Assembly: GCF_000383575.1 (NCBI RefSeq)
Contig: NZ_KB911579.1
Coordinates: forward strand, 623,707-687,706
Reading direction: 5' to 3'
DNA: 64,000 bases
Source of the DNA: Salinispora oceanensis
Lineage (GTDB): Bacteria > Actinomycetota > Actinomycetes > Mycobacteriales > Micromonosporaceae
Under the pieces are notes generated by a model. The model was not told the DNA's origin. It did no database searches and worked only from the letters and a program-made list of their open reading frames with translations. Below are positions 24,859 through 33,496 of the stretch, one piece after another (positions within the stretch are counted from its first letter, which is position 1; every line of letters begins with the position of its first letter). The translations under genes were made by a program, and so were the position numbers.

Positions 24859-25143
24859 ATGCGCACCGTTCCCTACTCAGAAGTCCGCCAGAACCTGGCC
24901 AAGATGCTCGACCATGTCGTGGACGACGCCGAGGAAGTGGTGGTCACCCGCTCCGGCCGGGAGGCCGCGGTCATCATCTCGCTGCGCGAGTACGAGTCGT
25001 TGAAGGAGACGGCCTACCTGATGGCCAGCCCCGCCAACGCGCGCCGTCTGAACGAAGCCGTCGAGGAGCTGCGCAACGGCGGTGGGGAGACGCACGACCT
25101 GATCGACCCCGACGCCAGTGCCGGCGAGGCCTCAGCGGCGTGA
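24859..25143 (+). CDS. yefM: YefM/Phd-family antitoxin
   Basis: The 94-residue protein has the Phd/YefM N-terminal fold (MRTVPYSEVRQNLAKMLDHVVDDAEEVVVTRSGREAAVIIS), which binds the operator, and an acidic C-terminal tail that neutralises the toxin. ATG 24859 follows GGGAGG; the in-frame start at 24844 is less likely. Its stop overlaps the toxin's GTG by four bases (GTGA), giving the standard coupled antitoxin-toxin order. The upstream TGTACA repeat suggests autoregulation by the complex. Confidence 0.92.
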   Translation: MRTVPYSEVRQNLAKMLDHVVDDAEEVVVTRSGREAAVIISLREYESLKETAYLMASPANARRLNEAVEELRNGGGETHDLIDPDASAGEASAA

Positions 25144-25394
25144 AGGTCCAGTTCGCCGGCCGAGGCTGGGAAGATTATCTGACCTGGCAGCGAGATCGCC
25201 AGATGCTCAAACGAGTGAACGCCTTGATCGAGGACATCCGACGCAACGGCCACCAAGGCATCGGCAAACCGGAGCAGCTCCGCGGAAACTGGGCGGGATT
25301 CTGGTCGAGGCGCATCGACCAGGAACACCGCCTCGTGTACCGGATCATGGACGACACAGTGCAGATAGCACAGTGCCGCTACCACTACGAATGA
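25140..25394 (+). CDS. yoeB: YoeB/Txe-family mRNA-cleaving toxin
   Basis: At 84 residues it equals the length of E. coli YoeB. The catalytic set is retained: E45 in GKPEQL, R64 in EHRLVY and H82 in CRYHYE, together with the FWSRRID signature. YoeB cleaves mRNA at the ribosomal A site when released from YefM. The GTG start overlaps the antitoxin stop. The toxin looks intact, so the module is probably functional. Confidence 0.92.
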   Translation: MKVQFAGRGWEDYLTWQRDRQMLKRVNALIEDIRRNGHQGIGKPEQLRGNWAGFWSRRIDQEHRLVYRIMDDTVQIAQCRYHYE

Positions 25395-25511
25395 GGTAGC
25401 GGACCCCCTCCACCGAGGGGCACCGACCAGAGGGTGAATGGGCTGATTGTCTCCCGGTAATGGGCATGACCTGGTTGGACATGCCACATGGCAGCGCTTG
25501 ATCCACTTAGG

Positions 25512-26265
25512 TCACCGCTCGGCCGACTGATCGACCAACTGATCGCCAAGAGGGCTGCGCCGATACAGCACATGCCGCCCGTCGCGGGCACGAGTGATCA
25601 TGCCTGTCGCGTGGAGAACCTGTAGGTGTTGTGACACGGCGCTGGGTGTCACGGTGAGCCGGCGAGCGATCTCGACCGTCGGCAGCGGCTCGGCAAGGAG
25701 GTGGAGCAGTCGCGCTCTGGGCGCGCCGAGGAGCGACGTGAGAGCAGTCGCGTCGGCGGTCGGTGTTGGTGTTGGTGCCCACAGCGTCGCTACTCCGCGG
25801 CAGGGGTATGCCAACGATGGTGGTCCCTGCGGCGACCTCCCAATAGCGCTGCAACTGGTAGCAGATGGTGTCGCGGAGCCGGACCACGGGCGCGTCGTCG
25901 GCTGCGTCGATCTCCTGCAGGATGTCCGGCAGCCGGCCACGAACGTACACGGCCGCCACGTCGCGGCGAACGACATCTGGTGGTGTCCCGCGGACGGCGG
26001 CCAGTTCTTCCTCGAACGTCGCGGCGAACTTCGCGGGTCGGGGGGTGAGGAAGTCCGGGACGGCGCGATGCGGCCCGACCAAGGACATCAGCAGATCGGC
26101 GCCGGGCGGATCGAGTCTGCCGAGCACCGACCTGCGCCAGGGAAGGTGCAGCGCGTACAAGCCGGGCTCGCGCAGTACCCGCAGGCTGAGCACGGTTTCG
26201 TTGATCGGCGATATCGCGAAGCGGGTGTCCGCGAGGTCCTCAACGCCGAGCGCGAAGATGATCAT
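25512..26265 (-). pseudogene. Decayed ArsR-type regulator (DUF5937-like), internal deletion and frameshift
   Basis: The N-terminal half (MIIFALGVEDLADTRFAIS..., LRVLREPGLYALHLPW) reads in one frame to ICYQLQRYWEVAAG near 25835. The C-terminal winged helix (ALTSLLGAPRARLLHLLAEPLPTVEIARRL...) reads in another frame from PSLAYPCRGV near 25820 to the stop at 25512. Intact family members carry roughly 90 more residues between these parts, so both a deletion and a frameshift are inferred. It is divergent from truncated SDR and MFS genes, which looks like the remains of a regulator-plus-efflux cassette. Confidence 0.75.
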
Positions 26266-26337
26266 TAAGCGATAAGCTACACCGTTTGACGGTCGTCGCC
26301 CCGTGCCGTGGACTCTCCGGCATGACACACCAGATCA

Positions 26338-27000
26338 GTGATCGACCTTGGCGAGGAAGACTGCGCCGGCACCGTGGACACCATCATCCACGACGGCGGA
26401 ACATCAGCGGCGTTCGCTGCCGACGTCAACGACGAGACGGCCGTGGCCACCGCGGTCGCCCGGATCGCCGCCGAGTTGGGACCGCCCACGGTGCTGATCA
26501 ACAACGCCGGCATCGGCGGTCCCAACGCTGGCGTCGAGGAGACGAGCACCGAGCAGTGGGACGCGGTCACGGGGGTGAGTCTGCGAGGGGCGTTCTTCCT
26601 CACCCGCGCCGCTACCCCATACATGATGGCGGCCGGCTGGGGACGAATCGTCAACATGTCGAGTATCTCCGCGCTCGGCGATTCCGGCCGCGTCGACTAC
26701 GCCGCCGCGAAGGCCGGTCTGATCGGCTTCACCAAGTCGCTCGCTCTCCGGCTCGGACGCCATGGCGTGACCGCCAACGCCATCGCCCCAGGCTTCGTGG
26801 TGAGCGACATCACCAGGATCGGGGCGCAGCGGCGAGGCCGTAGCTTCGACGAGCACCAGCGGATCGTGGCGGAGACGATCCCGGTCGGCCGGGTCGGCCA
26901 GCCCGAGGACATCGGACACACCGCGTCATACCTCGTCAGCCCTGAGGCCGGGTTCGTCTCCGGCCAGGTCATCTATGTAGCCGGCGGACCGGTGGACTGA
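26338..27000 (+). pseudogene. 5'-truncated short-chain dehydrogenase/reductase
   Basis: The frame covers residues from just after the first Rossmann unit to the C-terminus: LINNAGIGG, the serine strand NMSSISALGDSG and the catalytic Y-A-A-A-K in VDYAAAKAG. The cofactor-binding TGxxxGIG segment that should precede it is absent; an in-frame TGA lies at 26323 and no other frame supplies the motif. About 35 residues are missing, so an NAD(P)-binding enzyme is unlikely. GTG 26338 could still be translated. Confidence 0.7.
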
Positions 27001-27033
27001 CGTGACCGAGGACCCCGGACGGGCCGCGCGCCC

Positions 27034-27258
27034 GTGCACCGCCGGCTGCTGTTACTCCTCACCCTCACCTGCGGGCTCACCGTCGGGACCGTCTACTTTC
27101 CACAAACAATCAGCCCAATGGTCATCGCGGGTCTGCACGTCAGCCCCGACTTGGCTGCGGTGGTGGTGGCCGCGGTGCAGTTCGGCTACGCTGCCGGGAT
27201 TTTCCTGCTGGTGCCGCTCGGCGACCGGTTGCCGCACTGCCCGCTGATCGTCACCTCA
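27034..27258 (+). pseudogene. Truncated MFS transporter (first two membrane helices)
   Basis: HRRLLLLLTLTCGLTVGTVYFPQTISPMVIAGL and FGYAAGIFLLVPLGDRL match the first two helices and loop motif of MFS efflux transporters. The similarity stops after PLIVT near 27255, and the open frame continues to 27378 as unrelated sequence. The ten other helices are absent. It follows the SDR remnant by 33 bases and belonged to the same operon. Confidence 0.75.
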
Positions 27259-27391
27259 CCGGGCTCCGTCGTAACCATGTCGACTGGGGTTCGCTTGCGA
27301 CTGTCGAGCCACTCGGCGACATCTTTGGCGGCGAAGAGGTCGGCGGGCACGGTGCTAACGGGGTCGGTCAACGAATGAGGAGGGGTTCTCC

Positions 27392-27826
27392 ATGCCGGAG
27401 CGGGTCACCAAGGAAAAGGTTCTCTGCTACATCGTACGAGACGGCAAGCTGCTGGTCTTCCGGCACACCGATCACAGCTACGAGGAAGTCGGTATCCAGG
27501 TTCCGGCCGGCAGCGTCCGCCCGGGCGAGACGCCGGAGGCGGCGGCCCTGCGCGAGGCCCGTGAGGAGACCGGCCTGAAGGACTTCAAGGTCGTGCGGAA
27601 GCTCGGCGAGACCGAGTACGACATCAGCCCGTACCGGTTCGAGCTCCAGCGTCGCCACGTCTTCCACCTGGAACTGACCGAGCCGACATCGGAGCGGTGG
27701 ATGAGCCAGGAGGACCACGACGGGGAGCAGGAGCCGACGCACTTCGAATGCTTCTGGATTCCGCTGGAGGCCGCCCACATCCTCCAGTCCGGCCAGGGCA
27801 CCCTGCTGGGACGCCTCTACGGCTGA
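27392..27826 (+). CDS. NUDIX hydrolase
   Basis: The 144-residue protein carries a complete Nudix box, G40 to L62, with the REAREETGL core that binds the metal for hydrolysis of nucleoside diphosphates linked to another group. Flanking strands (VLCYIVRDGKLLVFRH, FHLELTEP) match the fold. ATG 27392 follows a strong GAGGAGGGG ribosome site. The substrate cannot be predicted. It is the first intact gene after the decayed cassette. Confidence 0.92.
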   Translation: MPERVTKEKVLCYIVRDGKLLVFRHTDHSYEEVGIQVPAGSVRPGETPEAAALREAREETGLKDFKVVRKLGETEYDISPYRFELQRRHVFHLELTEPTSERWMSQEDHDGEQEPTHFECFWIPLEAAHILQSGQGTLLGRLYG

Positions 27827-27862
27827 TCCCCGCCCGGTCACGCCCACCCTGGGAGGCAGCCG

Positions 27863-27946
27863 ATGCACGGCACCACCGGTCAGCACGACCCGATGGCCCA
27901 CCTGTACCGCGGCCTAGATGTCGAAGACGCCGCGCCGCTCCGATGA
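27863..27946 (+). CDS. Candidate 27-residue small ORF after the NUDIX gene
   Basis: ATG 27863 lies 9 bases after GGGAGG (27851-27856) and opens a frame MHGTTGQHDPMAHLYRGLDV ending at TGA 27944. It could be a genuine short gene, or the 5' remnant of a larger decayed one. No family is recognised, and support is the ribosome site alone. Confidence 0.3.
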   Translation: MHGTTGQHDPMAHLYRGLDVEDAAPLR

Positions 27947-28080
27947 CAAGGTGCTCGCCGGACAGTCGGTCGTGACCTGTGCCGACTCGATGGCTTGATG
28001 CCTACGGCAGTTCGGGGTCAGCGGCTTTTCGTGAATCTTGCAGAATGCCACTATCGTGCAGCTAGGTGATCGGAGCCGCG

Positions 28081-28917
28081 ATGCAATCCGACTTGGACAG
28101 TTCGGCGCCACCCCAACCCGTCGCCAAGAGCAACACCTCCCACCGGGCGACGCTCGCCGGCGCCTGCATCCTCGCTCTGGGCGGGTGCGCAGTCTTTCCG
28201 GTCCGACCGGAGTCGCCTTGGCGCACGGCGGTCGTCGGCATGGTCGCTGTGGTGGTGGTGGCCTGCGCGCTGATTTTGCGATCGCCGGCATCGATCCGCG
28301 CGTCGGCGTTCATCGGCACGCTGTTCGGCTGTTTCGCGGTGGGAATTCACTTCGGCTGGCCCCCGGCCATCACCACGGCTCTGGTCTGTGTCCTCCCGCT
28401 GGGGTGCTTGCTGATCGTTGGTCGCCGCCCGTCCCTGGGGGCGGCTGCCCCCTGGCTGAGACGCGGCTCGATCACGCCCGAGATCTTCTGGCTGGGGCTG
28501 GTCACCGTGGTCCTCGGCGGAGTGGCCCTCGTTGTGTGGGCGCTCATTGTGCGGCCTGAGCCCGCCGAGTATCTCAGTGGGCTGCAACGCCTGCCGCTCT
28601 GGCTCGCGATCCTCGGCACCGTGGCGTTCGCGCTGGTCAATCCGATCTGGGAAGAGATGCTCTTCCGTGGGGTGCTGCTCACCGAACTGGCCTCGGTCTG
28701 GGGCACCAGGGCCGCCGTGGTGCTGCAAGCCATGTTGTTCGGAGTCGCGCATTCCGCAGGCTTTCCGTCCGGTGTCGCAGGAATGGTCATGGCGATGTCC
28801 TGGGGGTTCGTCCTCGGCGTGATCCGCGCGCGCAGCGGCGGCATCCTGATGACCTACCTTGTGCACGTGACCGCGAACGCGGTGATCGGGGTACTCGCCG
28901 TGCTGATCCTGGTTTGA
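28081..28917 (+). CDS. CPBP-family intramembrane metalloprotease
   Basis: A 278-residue membrane protein with about eight hydrophobic segments. The CPBP motifs are present: WEEMLFRGVLL (EExxxR), FGVAHSAGF and the final HVTAN. Members of this ABI/Rce1-like family act as intramembrane proteases in prenyl-protein processing, bacteriocin maturation or self-immunity. ATG 28081 was chosen, with ATCGGAG upstream. No bacteriocin gene was recognised nearby. Confidence 0.87.
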   Translation: MQSDLDSSAPPQPVAKSNTSHRATLAGACILALGGCAVFPVRPESPWRTAVVGMVAVVVVACALILRSPASIRASAFIGTLFGCFAVGIHFGWPPAITTALVCVLPLGCLLIVGRRPSLGAAAPWLRRGSITPEIFWLGLVTVVLGGVALVVWALIVRPEPAEYLSGLQRLPLWLAILGTVAFALVNPIWEEMLFRGVLLTELASVWGTRAAVVLQAMLFGVAHSAGFPSGVAGMVMAMSWGFVLGVIRARSGGILMTYLVHVTANAVIGVLAVLILV

Positions 28918-28967
28918 TCGGGCCTTACTGTCTAGCGTTCAACACCCGACAGGAACCCTTACCCGTC

Positions 28968-29640
28968 CTACGAAACGGGCGCATTTCGGTTGCCCAGCGC
29001 TCGGCCGCGGATACCTTCACGGCACAGCACGGTGCGCTGCAACTTTTGAAGCGCCGTGCCCGGTTCCATGCCGAGTTGGTCCAGCATCGCGGAGCGGATG
29101 TTGTTGTACGCCCGGAGCGCATCAGCCGGCCGACCATGGTTGTGGAGTGCCGTAATCAAGGACTCACTCAGTTTCTCGTGCATAGGGTATTCGGCCGTGA
29201 GCGCGTAGAGCTCACTGATCACGTCACCGTCCCGGCCGAGTTCGAGGTCGATTCGCATCCGCCGCTCATACCGTGGCAATGTACAGCTCGTCCAACCGGC
29301 GCGCCTCGGCCTCCAGCGCCGGGCCGCCGTCGCAGATGTCAGACAGGGCCGGACCGCGCCAGAGAGTGAGCATCTCGGCGAGTAAATCCGACGCGGCCTC
29401 CAGTTCGCCGGCCTTCTCCGCCTGACGGGCTGAATTCAGTCCTTCGGTGAACTGCGGCGAAACGAACTCGCGTTCATCGACCTCGACCATGTATCCGGGT
29501 GGGCGAGTGACTATGTTCGCCACGATCGGCGCAAGCGATGAATTTTTAGCTACTTTCGCAGGTTGGAGACGTAGACCTGGAGTGCCACACGGTGGGGCCG
29601 GCGCCGTGCTGTGTGCGGCGTCGTGGTCGTCCCACGTACC
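28968..29640 (-). pseudogene. SARP-family pathway regulator, multiply frameshifted
   Basis: Three reading frames contribute in order on the minus strand. LQVYVSNLRK (29582-29553) is the end of the OmpR-like winged helix. A second frame covers NIVTRPPGYMVEVDE and WRGPALSDICDGGPALEAEARRLDELYIA (29523-29266). A third covers ERRMRIDLELGRDGDVISEL through LQKLQRTVL (to about 28990), the bacterial transcriptional activation domain. Breaks occur near 29550 and 29275, and the N-terminus is lost. SARPs activate antibiotic clusters in actinomycetes, so this is probably the relic of a secondary-metabolite locus. Confidence 0.8.
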
Positions 29641-29938
29641 CGTCGTCGCGGCCTATCGGGGGCTACCCGCCAAACTGAGGTAGTTGCCAGTCTTTTGCAA
29701 CAAGCTGTCGGCGTGCCAGGATGTGACCATGGGCGTCGCGTTCCGTGTTCGGTCGGCAGGCTCGGCCTCGGGTCATCCGCCCGGCCGGTCGAGGACGCCG
29801 GGACGGCTCGCGCCGCACCCTCAGCCGGACGTCCCGGCGCCGACGTCGCCGTCCATGTTGGTCCCGCCGTCGGCCGTCCTCCACCGGGGACGCCGGTGTG
29901 GCGGGTTGTCGCAGTTGGGGTATTGATGGGGGATCCTC
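29641..29938. other. Intergenic region upstream of the MFS gene
   Basis: About 300 bases between the SARP relic and the MFS gene. Frames here lack family-like content. The last 12 bases carry the ribosome site GGGGGAT of the MFS gene. Confidence 0.5.
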
Positions 29939-31252
29939 ATGCCGGTCGCGTCCGGTCGACTCCGTCCGGTGAGAGCGCTCAGGGAGGCGGTGTCGGGGCT
30001 CCCCAGGGAGTTCTGGTGGCTCTGGACGAGCACACTGATCAACCGCCTCGGCGGCTTCGTCACCACGTTCCTGTCGCTCTACCTGACTGCCGAGCAGGGC
30101 TACTCGCCGAGCTTCGCCGGCCTGGTGGCCGCCATGTACGGCCTCGGTGGGGCCATCTCGGCGGTGGTGGCCGGCGTGCTCGCCGACCGGTTCGGCCGAC
30201 GGCCCACACTCCTGGTGTCGCAGCTCGCGACCGCGGCGGCCATGGCGACTCTCGGCCTGATGCAGCACCCGGTCGCCATCGTGGTGGTCGCCACCATCCT
30301 GGGCCTGACCGCCAACGCCTCGCGGCCCTGCATCCAGGCCGTCATCGCCGACCTGGTACCGCCGGCCGACCAGGTGCGGGCATTCTCGTTGAACTACTGG
30401 GCGATCAATATCGGCTTCGCGGCGGCGTCGGCCGGCGCCGGCTTCATCGCCGAGAGCGACTACCTCTTCCTGTTCTTTGGTAACGCCGCCTCCGTGCTGG
30501 TCTGCGCGTTGCTCATCTACCTCAAGGTGCCCGAGACCCGGCCGGAGCACCCGGCCCGGCCGGTCGACGAGGCCGAAAAGTCGGTGGGCCGGCAGGCAGG
30601 TCGCCCGTCGAGCGGGCTGGGCGAGGTGCTGCGCGACGGCAGGTTCATGGTGGCGGTGGGGCTGGCGTTCCTACTCGCGATGGTGTTGATGCAGTACACG
30701 ACGTCGCTGCCGGTGAGCATGGGCCGCAACGGCTTCTCCAGCGCCGACTACGGGCTGGTCATCAGCATGAACGGATTGATGGTCATGCTGGCGACGATCC
30801 CGCTGACCCGGGCGATCAAGCACCGGGACCCCGTGCGCGTGCTGGTCGTGGCCGCCCTGCTCTCCGGTTGGGGGTTCGGGCTGACCGCGTTCGCGGACTC
30901 GGTGCCGCTCTATATCGCCACCGTCTGTATCTGGACGGTGGGCGAGATCCTGAACTCGCCCACCAGCATGGCCCTCGTCGCCCGCCTCTCGCCCGCCCAC
31001 GCCCGGGGGCGCTACCAGGGCATGCACACCTTCGCCTGGTCGGCGGCCACCTTCGCCGGCCCGCTGCTGGGCGGCCTCATCATCGACCACCTCGGCGACC
31101 GGTCGCTCTGGCTCTCCTGCGCCGCGCTGGGCACGGTGGTGGCCGTGGGCTACCACCTGATGCGCAACACGCTGAACGCCGTGCCGAGCCCGCAGGCGGC
31201 AGCGTGGGGCGTCACCGTGGAGCGGGAACTGGCCCGCGAGCCCCAGGGCTGA
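29939..31252 (+). CDS. MFS transporter (DHA1-like drug exporter family)
   Basis: The 437-residue protein has twelve predicted membrane helices, the loop-2/3 motif GVLADRFGRRPTLL (about residues 78-92) and a cytosolic loop in the middle (about 200-235, PETRPEHPARPVDEAEKS). The architecture is that of drug:proton antiporters. ATG 29939 has GGGGGAT at about -10. Substrate unknown. It lies next to the SARP relic and may once have been part of a biosynthetic cluster. The gene itself appears intact. Confidence 0.9.
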   Translation: MPVASGRLRPVRALREAVSGLPREFWWLWTSTLINRLGGFVTTFLSLYLTAEQGYSPSFAGLVAAMYGLGGAISAVVAGVLADRFGRRPTLLVSQLATAAAMATLGLMQHPVAIVVVATILGLTANASRPCIQAVIADLVPPADQVRAFSLNYWAINIGFAAASAGAGFIAESDYLFLFFGNAASVLVCALLIYLKVPETRPEHPARPVDEAEKSVGRQAGRPSSGLGEVLRDGRFMVAVGLAFLLAMVLMQYTTSLPVSMGRNGFSSADYGLVISMNGLMVMLATIPLTRAIKHRDPVRVLVVAALLSGWGFGLTAFADSVPLYIATVCIWTVGEILNSPTSMALVARLSPAHARGRYQGMHTFAWSAATFAGPLLGGLIIDHLGDRSLWLSCAALGTVVAVGYHLMRNTLNAVPSPQAAAWGVTVERELAREPQG

Positions 31253-31329
31253 CGGCGGTGCGTGGACGGCCGGGCTTCGGGGCGTGGCCCATCAACGGCT
31301 CCCCGGCGTCCGGTGCGCCGGCGCGGGGT

Positions 31330-31490
31330 GTCGCCCCCGTCAGGGTCTGTCGTCCGCGGACAGCATCGTGCCTGTTCACAACCGGTGGACAGGTCCACCA
31401 CCGGGACGCCTGAGGCGTCCACCCGACCCGCTCGGCGACCAGGCCGTCCAGGCCCAGCAGCCGGGTCGTATCGTTGACCACGCTCACAGC
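31330..31490 (-). pseudogene. ISL3-like transposase N-terminal fragment, frameshifted
   Basis: One frame reads MAVSVVNDTTRLLGLDGLVA from 31490 and the next reads GVPVVDLSTGCEQARCCP from about 31410. Together these resemble the beginning of ISL3-family transposases, whose early region has a strand pattern followed by a CxxC-like zinc motif. The remainder of the element is missing and no terminal repeats were found. Confidence 0.5.
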
Positions 31491-31699
31491 CATCCACTTG
31501 TGTATATCCAATCTAGACACTCAGCTGATCATTGATGAGCTGCAAGCCCTCACTCTCGGGCCGACCTCAGTCGCGAACCACGCTCAACTTCGAAGAGCCG
31601 TGAAAGCGTTGGCCCCTTAAGAGCGACCGGCAATGAGATGACCTCAACAAGAGTCCGGTAGGTATCGGTATTCGTAATGGATGAGGTGGAGGGCGGCGC

Positions 31700-31968
31700 G
31701 GACGATGTTTCCGAGGCTGCGCGGGCTGGCGGTCGACGGTGGCGCGGGTGCGCGGGTTGCGCCGGTCTTCCACCTAGGCGAGGAAGCGCGTACGGGCCTT
31801 CTCGGCTTCCTTCCGGGCGGTCGGGCCGGGCGGGACGGTCTCGGTCAGGCGGTGCCGCTTCTTGGTAATGGGGTCGATGCCCGCGTAGACCTTCACCCGG
31901 AGTGAGCCGCTGGGAACCTCTTCGATCTCGCCACGTTGGCGCTTTGCGCGCCCGTTCACCGTCGCCAT
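31700..31968 (-). pseudogene. Tyrosine-integrase N-terminal fragment next to tRNA-Met
   Basis: From GTG or ATG near 31968 a frame encodes MATVNGRAKRQRGEIEEVPS, then SLRVKVYAGIDPITKKRHRL and RKEAEKARTRFLA, the AP2-like arm-binding domain of actinobacterial phage and ICE integrases. After the stop at 31774 a second frame supplies VEDRRNPRTRATVDRQ, the usual continuation, so a single-base indel is inferred. The catalytic domain is absent. It starts 69 bases from the tRNA-Met 3' end on the same strand, the standard layout of an integrated element. Confidence 0.7.
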
Positions 31969-32036
31969 GGAGCCGACCGAAGCGCGCTCGCACCACGAAT
32001 AGCCCCACGCAAAGATCGGCGATCTAGCGTTTGTGC

Positions 32037-32113
32037 TGGTGGGGCGGGCGGGACTTGAACCCGCGACCGAGGGATTATGAGTCCCCTGCTCTGACCAGCT
32101 GAGCTACCGCCCC
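32037..32113 (-). tRNA. tRNA-Met (CAT anticodon), elongator type
   Basis: On the minus strand the acceptor stem GGGGCGG pairs with CCGCCCC, followed by A and an encoded CCA (32039-32037). D-loop GCTCAGCTGGTCAGAGC, anticodon loop CTCATAA and T-arm GGGTTCAAGTCC are all regular. The body resembles actinobacterial elongator tRNA-Met; an Ile(CAU) isoacceptor cannot be fully excluded. The 3' end lies next to an integrase relic. Confidence 0.95.
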
Positions 32114-32254
32114 AGTACCGCGCTGGATCGTACCCGCCTGGTTGATCAGTGGCCAGCATGAACCAGCTTCCCTCGGTCACGGCGTCAGGCGCTGTAGCAC
32201 GATGGGCAACGCGAGGATAACAGTGCGCTCCCAACCTGTTTGGCCGAGGAGCCG

Positions 32255-33496
32255 TCAGGCCGCCGACCGCAGGTACGCGAGGACCCCGCCGGCGGTACGC
32301 CAGCCGCTGGCCAGCGCCCCCTGGATCGACGGGCTGTCCCGGTGGTCGCCCGCGACGAAGAGGCCGTCTCCGAGCGCGACCGGCCGCCGCAGCCGACCCT
32401 GCGGCGGTGGCGCGGCGGGGAGCGCCCCGGCGATGGTGACGGTGCTCAGGTGCTCCCAGTCGGCGGTGGACTGTCCGTAGAGGCGGGCCAGCTCGGTTCG
32501 GATCACCGGCTCGGGCGGTACGGTCGGGCCCACCACCGAGGTGGCGACGAGGTGCTGCCCCTTCGGCGCGTACGTCGGGGAAGCCTGGCTGACCACGACG
32601 GTGTTGGTGATCAGTTCGTGGCGGTCACCGTCAACGAGCAGGATCGGCTCCGTCAGCGGCGCCGTCTCGGTCGCGTGGTACCAGGTCGTGTAGCTGTGCA
32701 TGCGGACCGCGGGGAGCCCCGGCAGCAGGGTGGTCGCCGTGGGTGGGTCGACCGCGACCACGACAGCCCGGGCGGTGATGGCACCGGCCGGGGTCCGCAC
32801 CCGACCGGGCGCGACGTGGTCGACCGGGGTGTCCAGGTTGATCAGGTCGGCGGGGAGCGGGGCGGCGATCGCGTACGGCAGCGCGGCCATCCCCTCGGCG
32901 GGCAGGCCGATGCGGCCCCGGACGAAGGAGCGCAGCACCAGCGCGAAGACGTGACTGGAGGTATCCAGCTCGCGTTCCAGGAACACACCGGATAGAAACG
33001 GCCGCAGCAGCTGCTCGATGATGGTGTCGGAGAGGCCGGCGCGACGCAGGGCCGCCTCGGTGGTGGTCTCCGGGGCGTTGAGTAGCTGCCGCGCGGGCAG
33101 CGTGGCGGCGCCGGTGGCGAGCGCGGCGAAGCGGAGTCGGTCGCGCAGCGACCCGACCTCGGCGAGCAGGGTGGTGGGGGCGCCGACAGGTTCGCGGAGC
33201 GGGTTGACCAGTCTGCTGCGGGTGTCGCCGTGGCGCACCAGCACCCCCGGGACGAGGTAGCCGAGGTCGAGCTGGTTGACGTCCAGCAGGGTGCCGAGCC
33301 GCGGGTATGCCGTGTTGAGCACCTGGAAGCCCCGGTCGAGCCGGAACCCGTCAACGAGGTCGGTGCCGACCCGGCCGCCGAGCCGGCCGCTGGCTTCGAG
33401 GAGCCGCCAGGGCACCCCGGCGCGGTGCAGCCGGCGGGCCGCCGCCAGCCCGGCCAGGCCACCACCGACGATCACCACATCGGTATCAACCGGCAT
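32255..33496 (-). CDS. FAD-dependent amine-oxidase-like oxidoreductase
   Basis: The 413-residue flavoprotein starts TDVVIVGGGLAGLAAARRL (FAD dinucleotide motif) followed by RLGGRVGTDLVDGFRLDRGFQVLNTAYP, the second conserved block of the protoporphyrinogen-oxidase/phytoene-desaturase-like amine oxidase family. The C-terminal GLFVAGDHRDSPSIQGALASGWRTA is the terminal FAD motif. Substrate not predictable. It overlaps the 3' end of the MMPL gene by 11 bases on the same strand, so the two are cotranscribed with MMPL first. Confidence 0.9.
   Translation of the reverse strand: MPVDTDVVIVGGGLAGLAAARRLHRAGVPWRLLEASGRLGGRVGTDLVDGFRLDRGFQVLNTAYPRLGTLLDVNQLDLGYLVPGVLVRHGDTRSRLVNPLREPVGAPTTLLAEVGSLRDRLRFAALATGAATLPARQLLNAPETTTEAALRRAGLSDTIIEQLLRPFLSGVFLERELDTSSHVFALVLRSFVRGRIGLPAEGMAALPYAIAAPLPADLINLDTPVDHVAPGRVRTPAGAITARAVVVAVDPPTATTLLPGLPAVRMHSYTTWYHATETAPLTEPILLVDGDRHELITNTVVVSQASPTYAPKGQHLVATSVVGPTVPPEPVIRTELARLYGQSTADWEHLSTVTIAGALPAAPPPQGRLRRPVALGDGLFVAGDHRDSPSIQGALASGWRTAGGVLAYLRSAA

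Noticed and set aside
27186..27371. Minus-strand open frame starting MTDPVSTVPADLFAAKDVAEWL
   Set aside because: The first 35 residues look protein-like and may be a relic, but the rest is antisense to the MFS fragment and there is no ribosome site, so it is not listed as a gene.
31640..31720. Minus-strand frame reading GNIVRAALHLIHYEYRYLP after the integrase fragment
   Set aside because: It reads like a real protein fragment, but I could not place it in a family, and it might be chance; the integrase call stops before it.
32037..32113. Second attachment site (attR) for the putative integrated element
   Set aside because: No repeat of the tRNA-Met 3' end was found elsewhere in the window, so element borders are not annotated.
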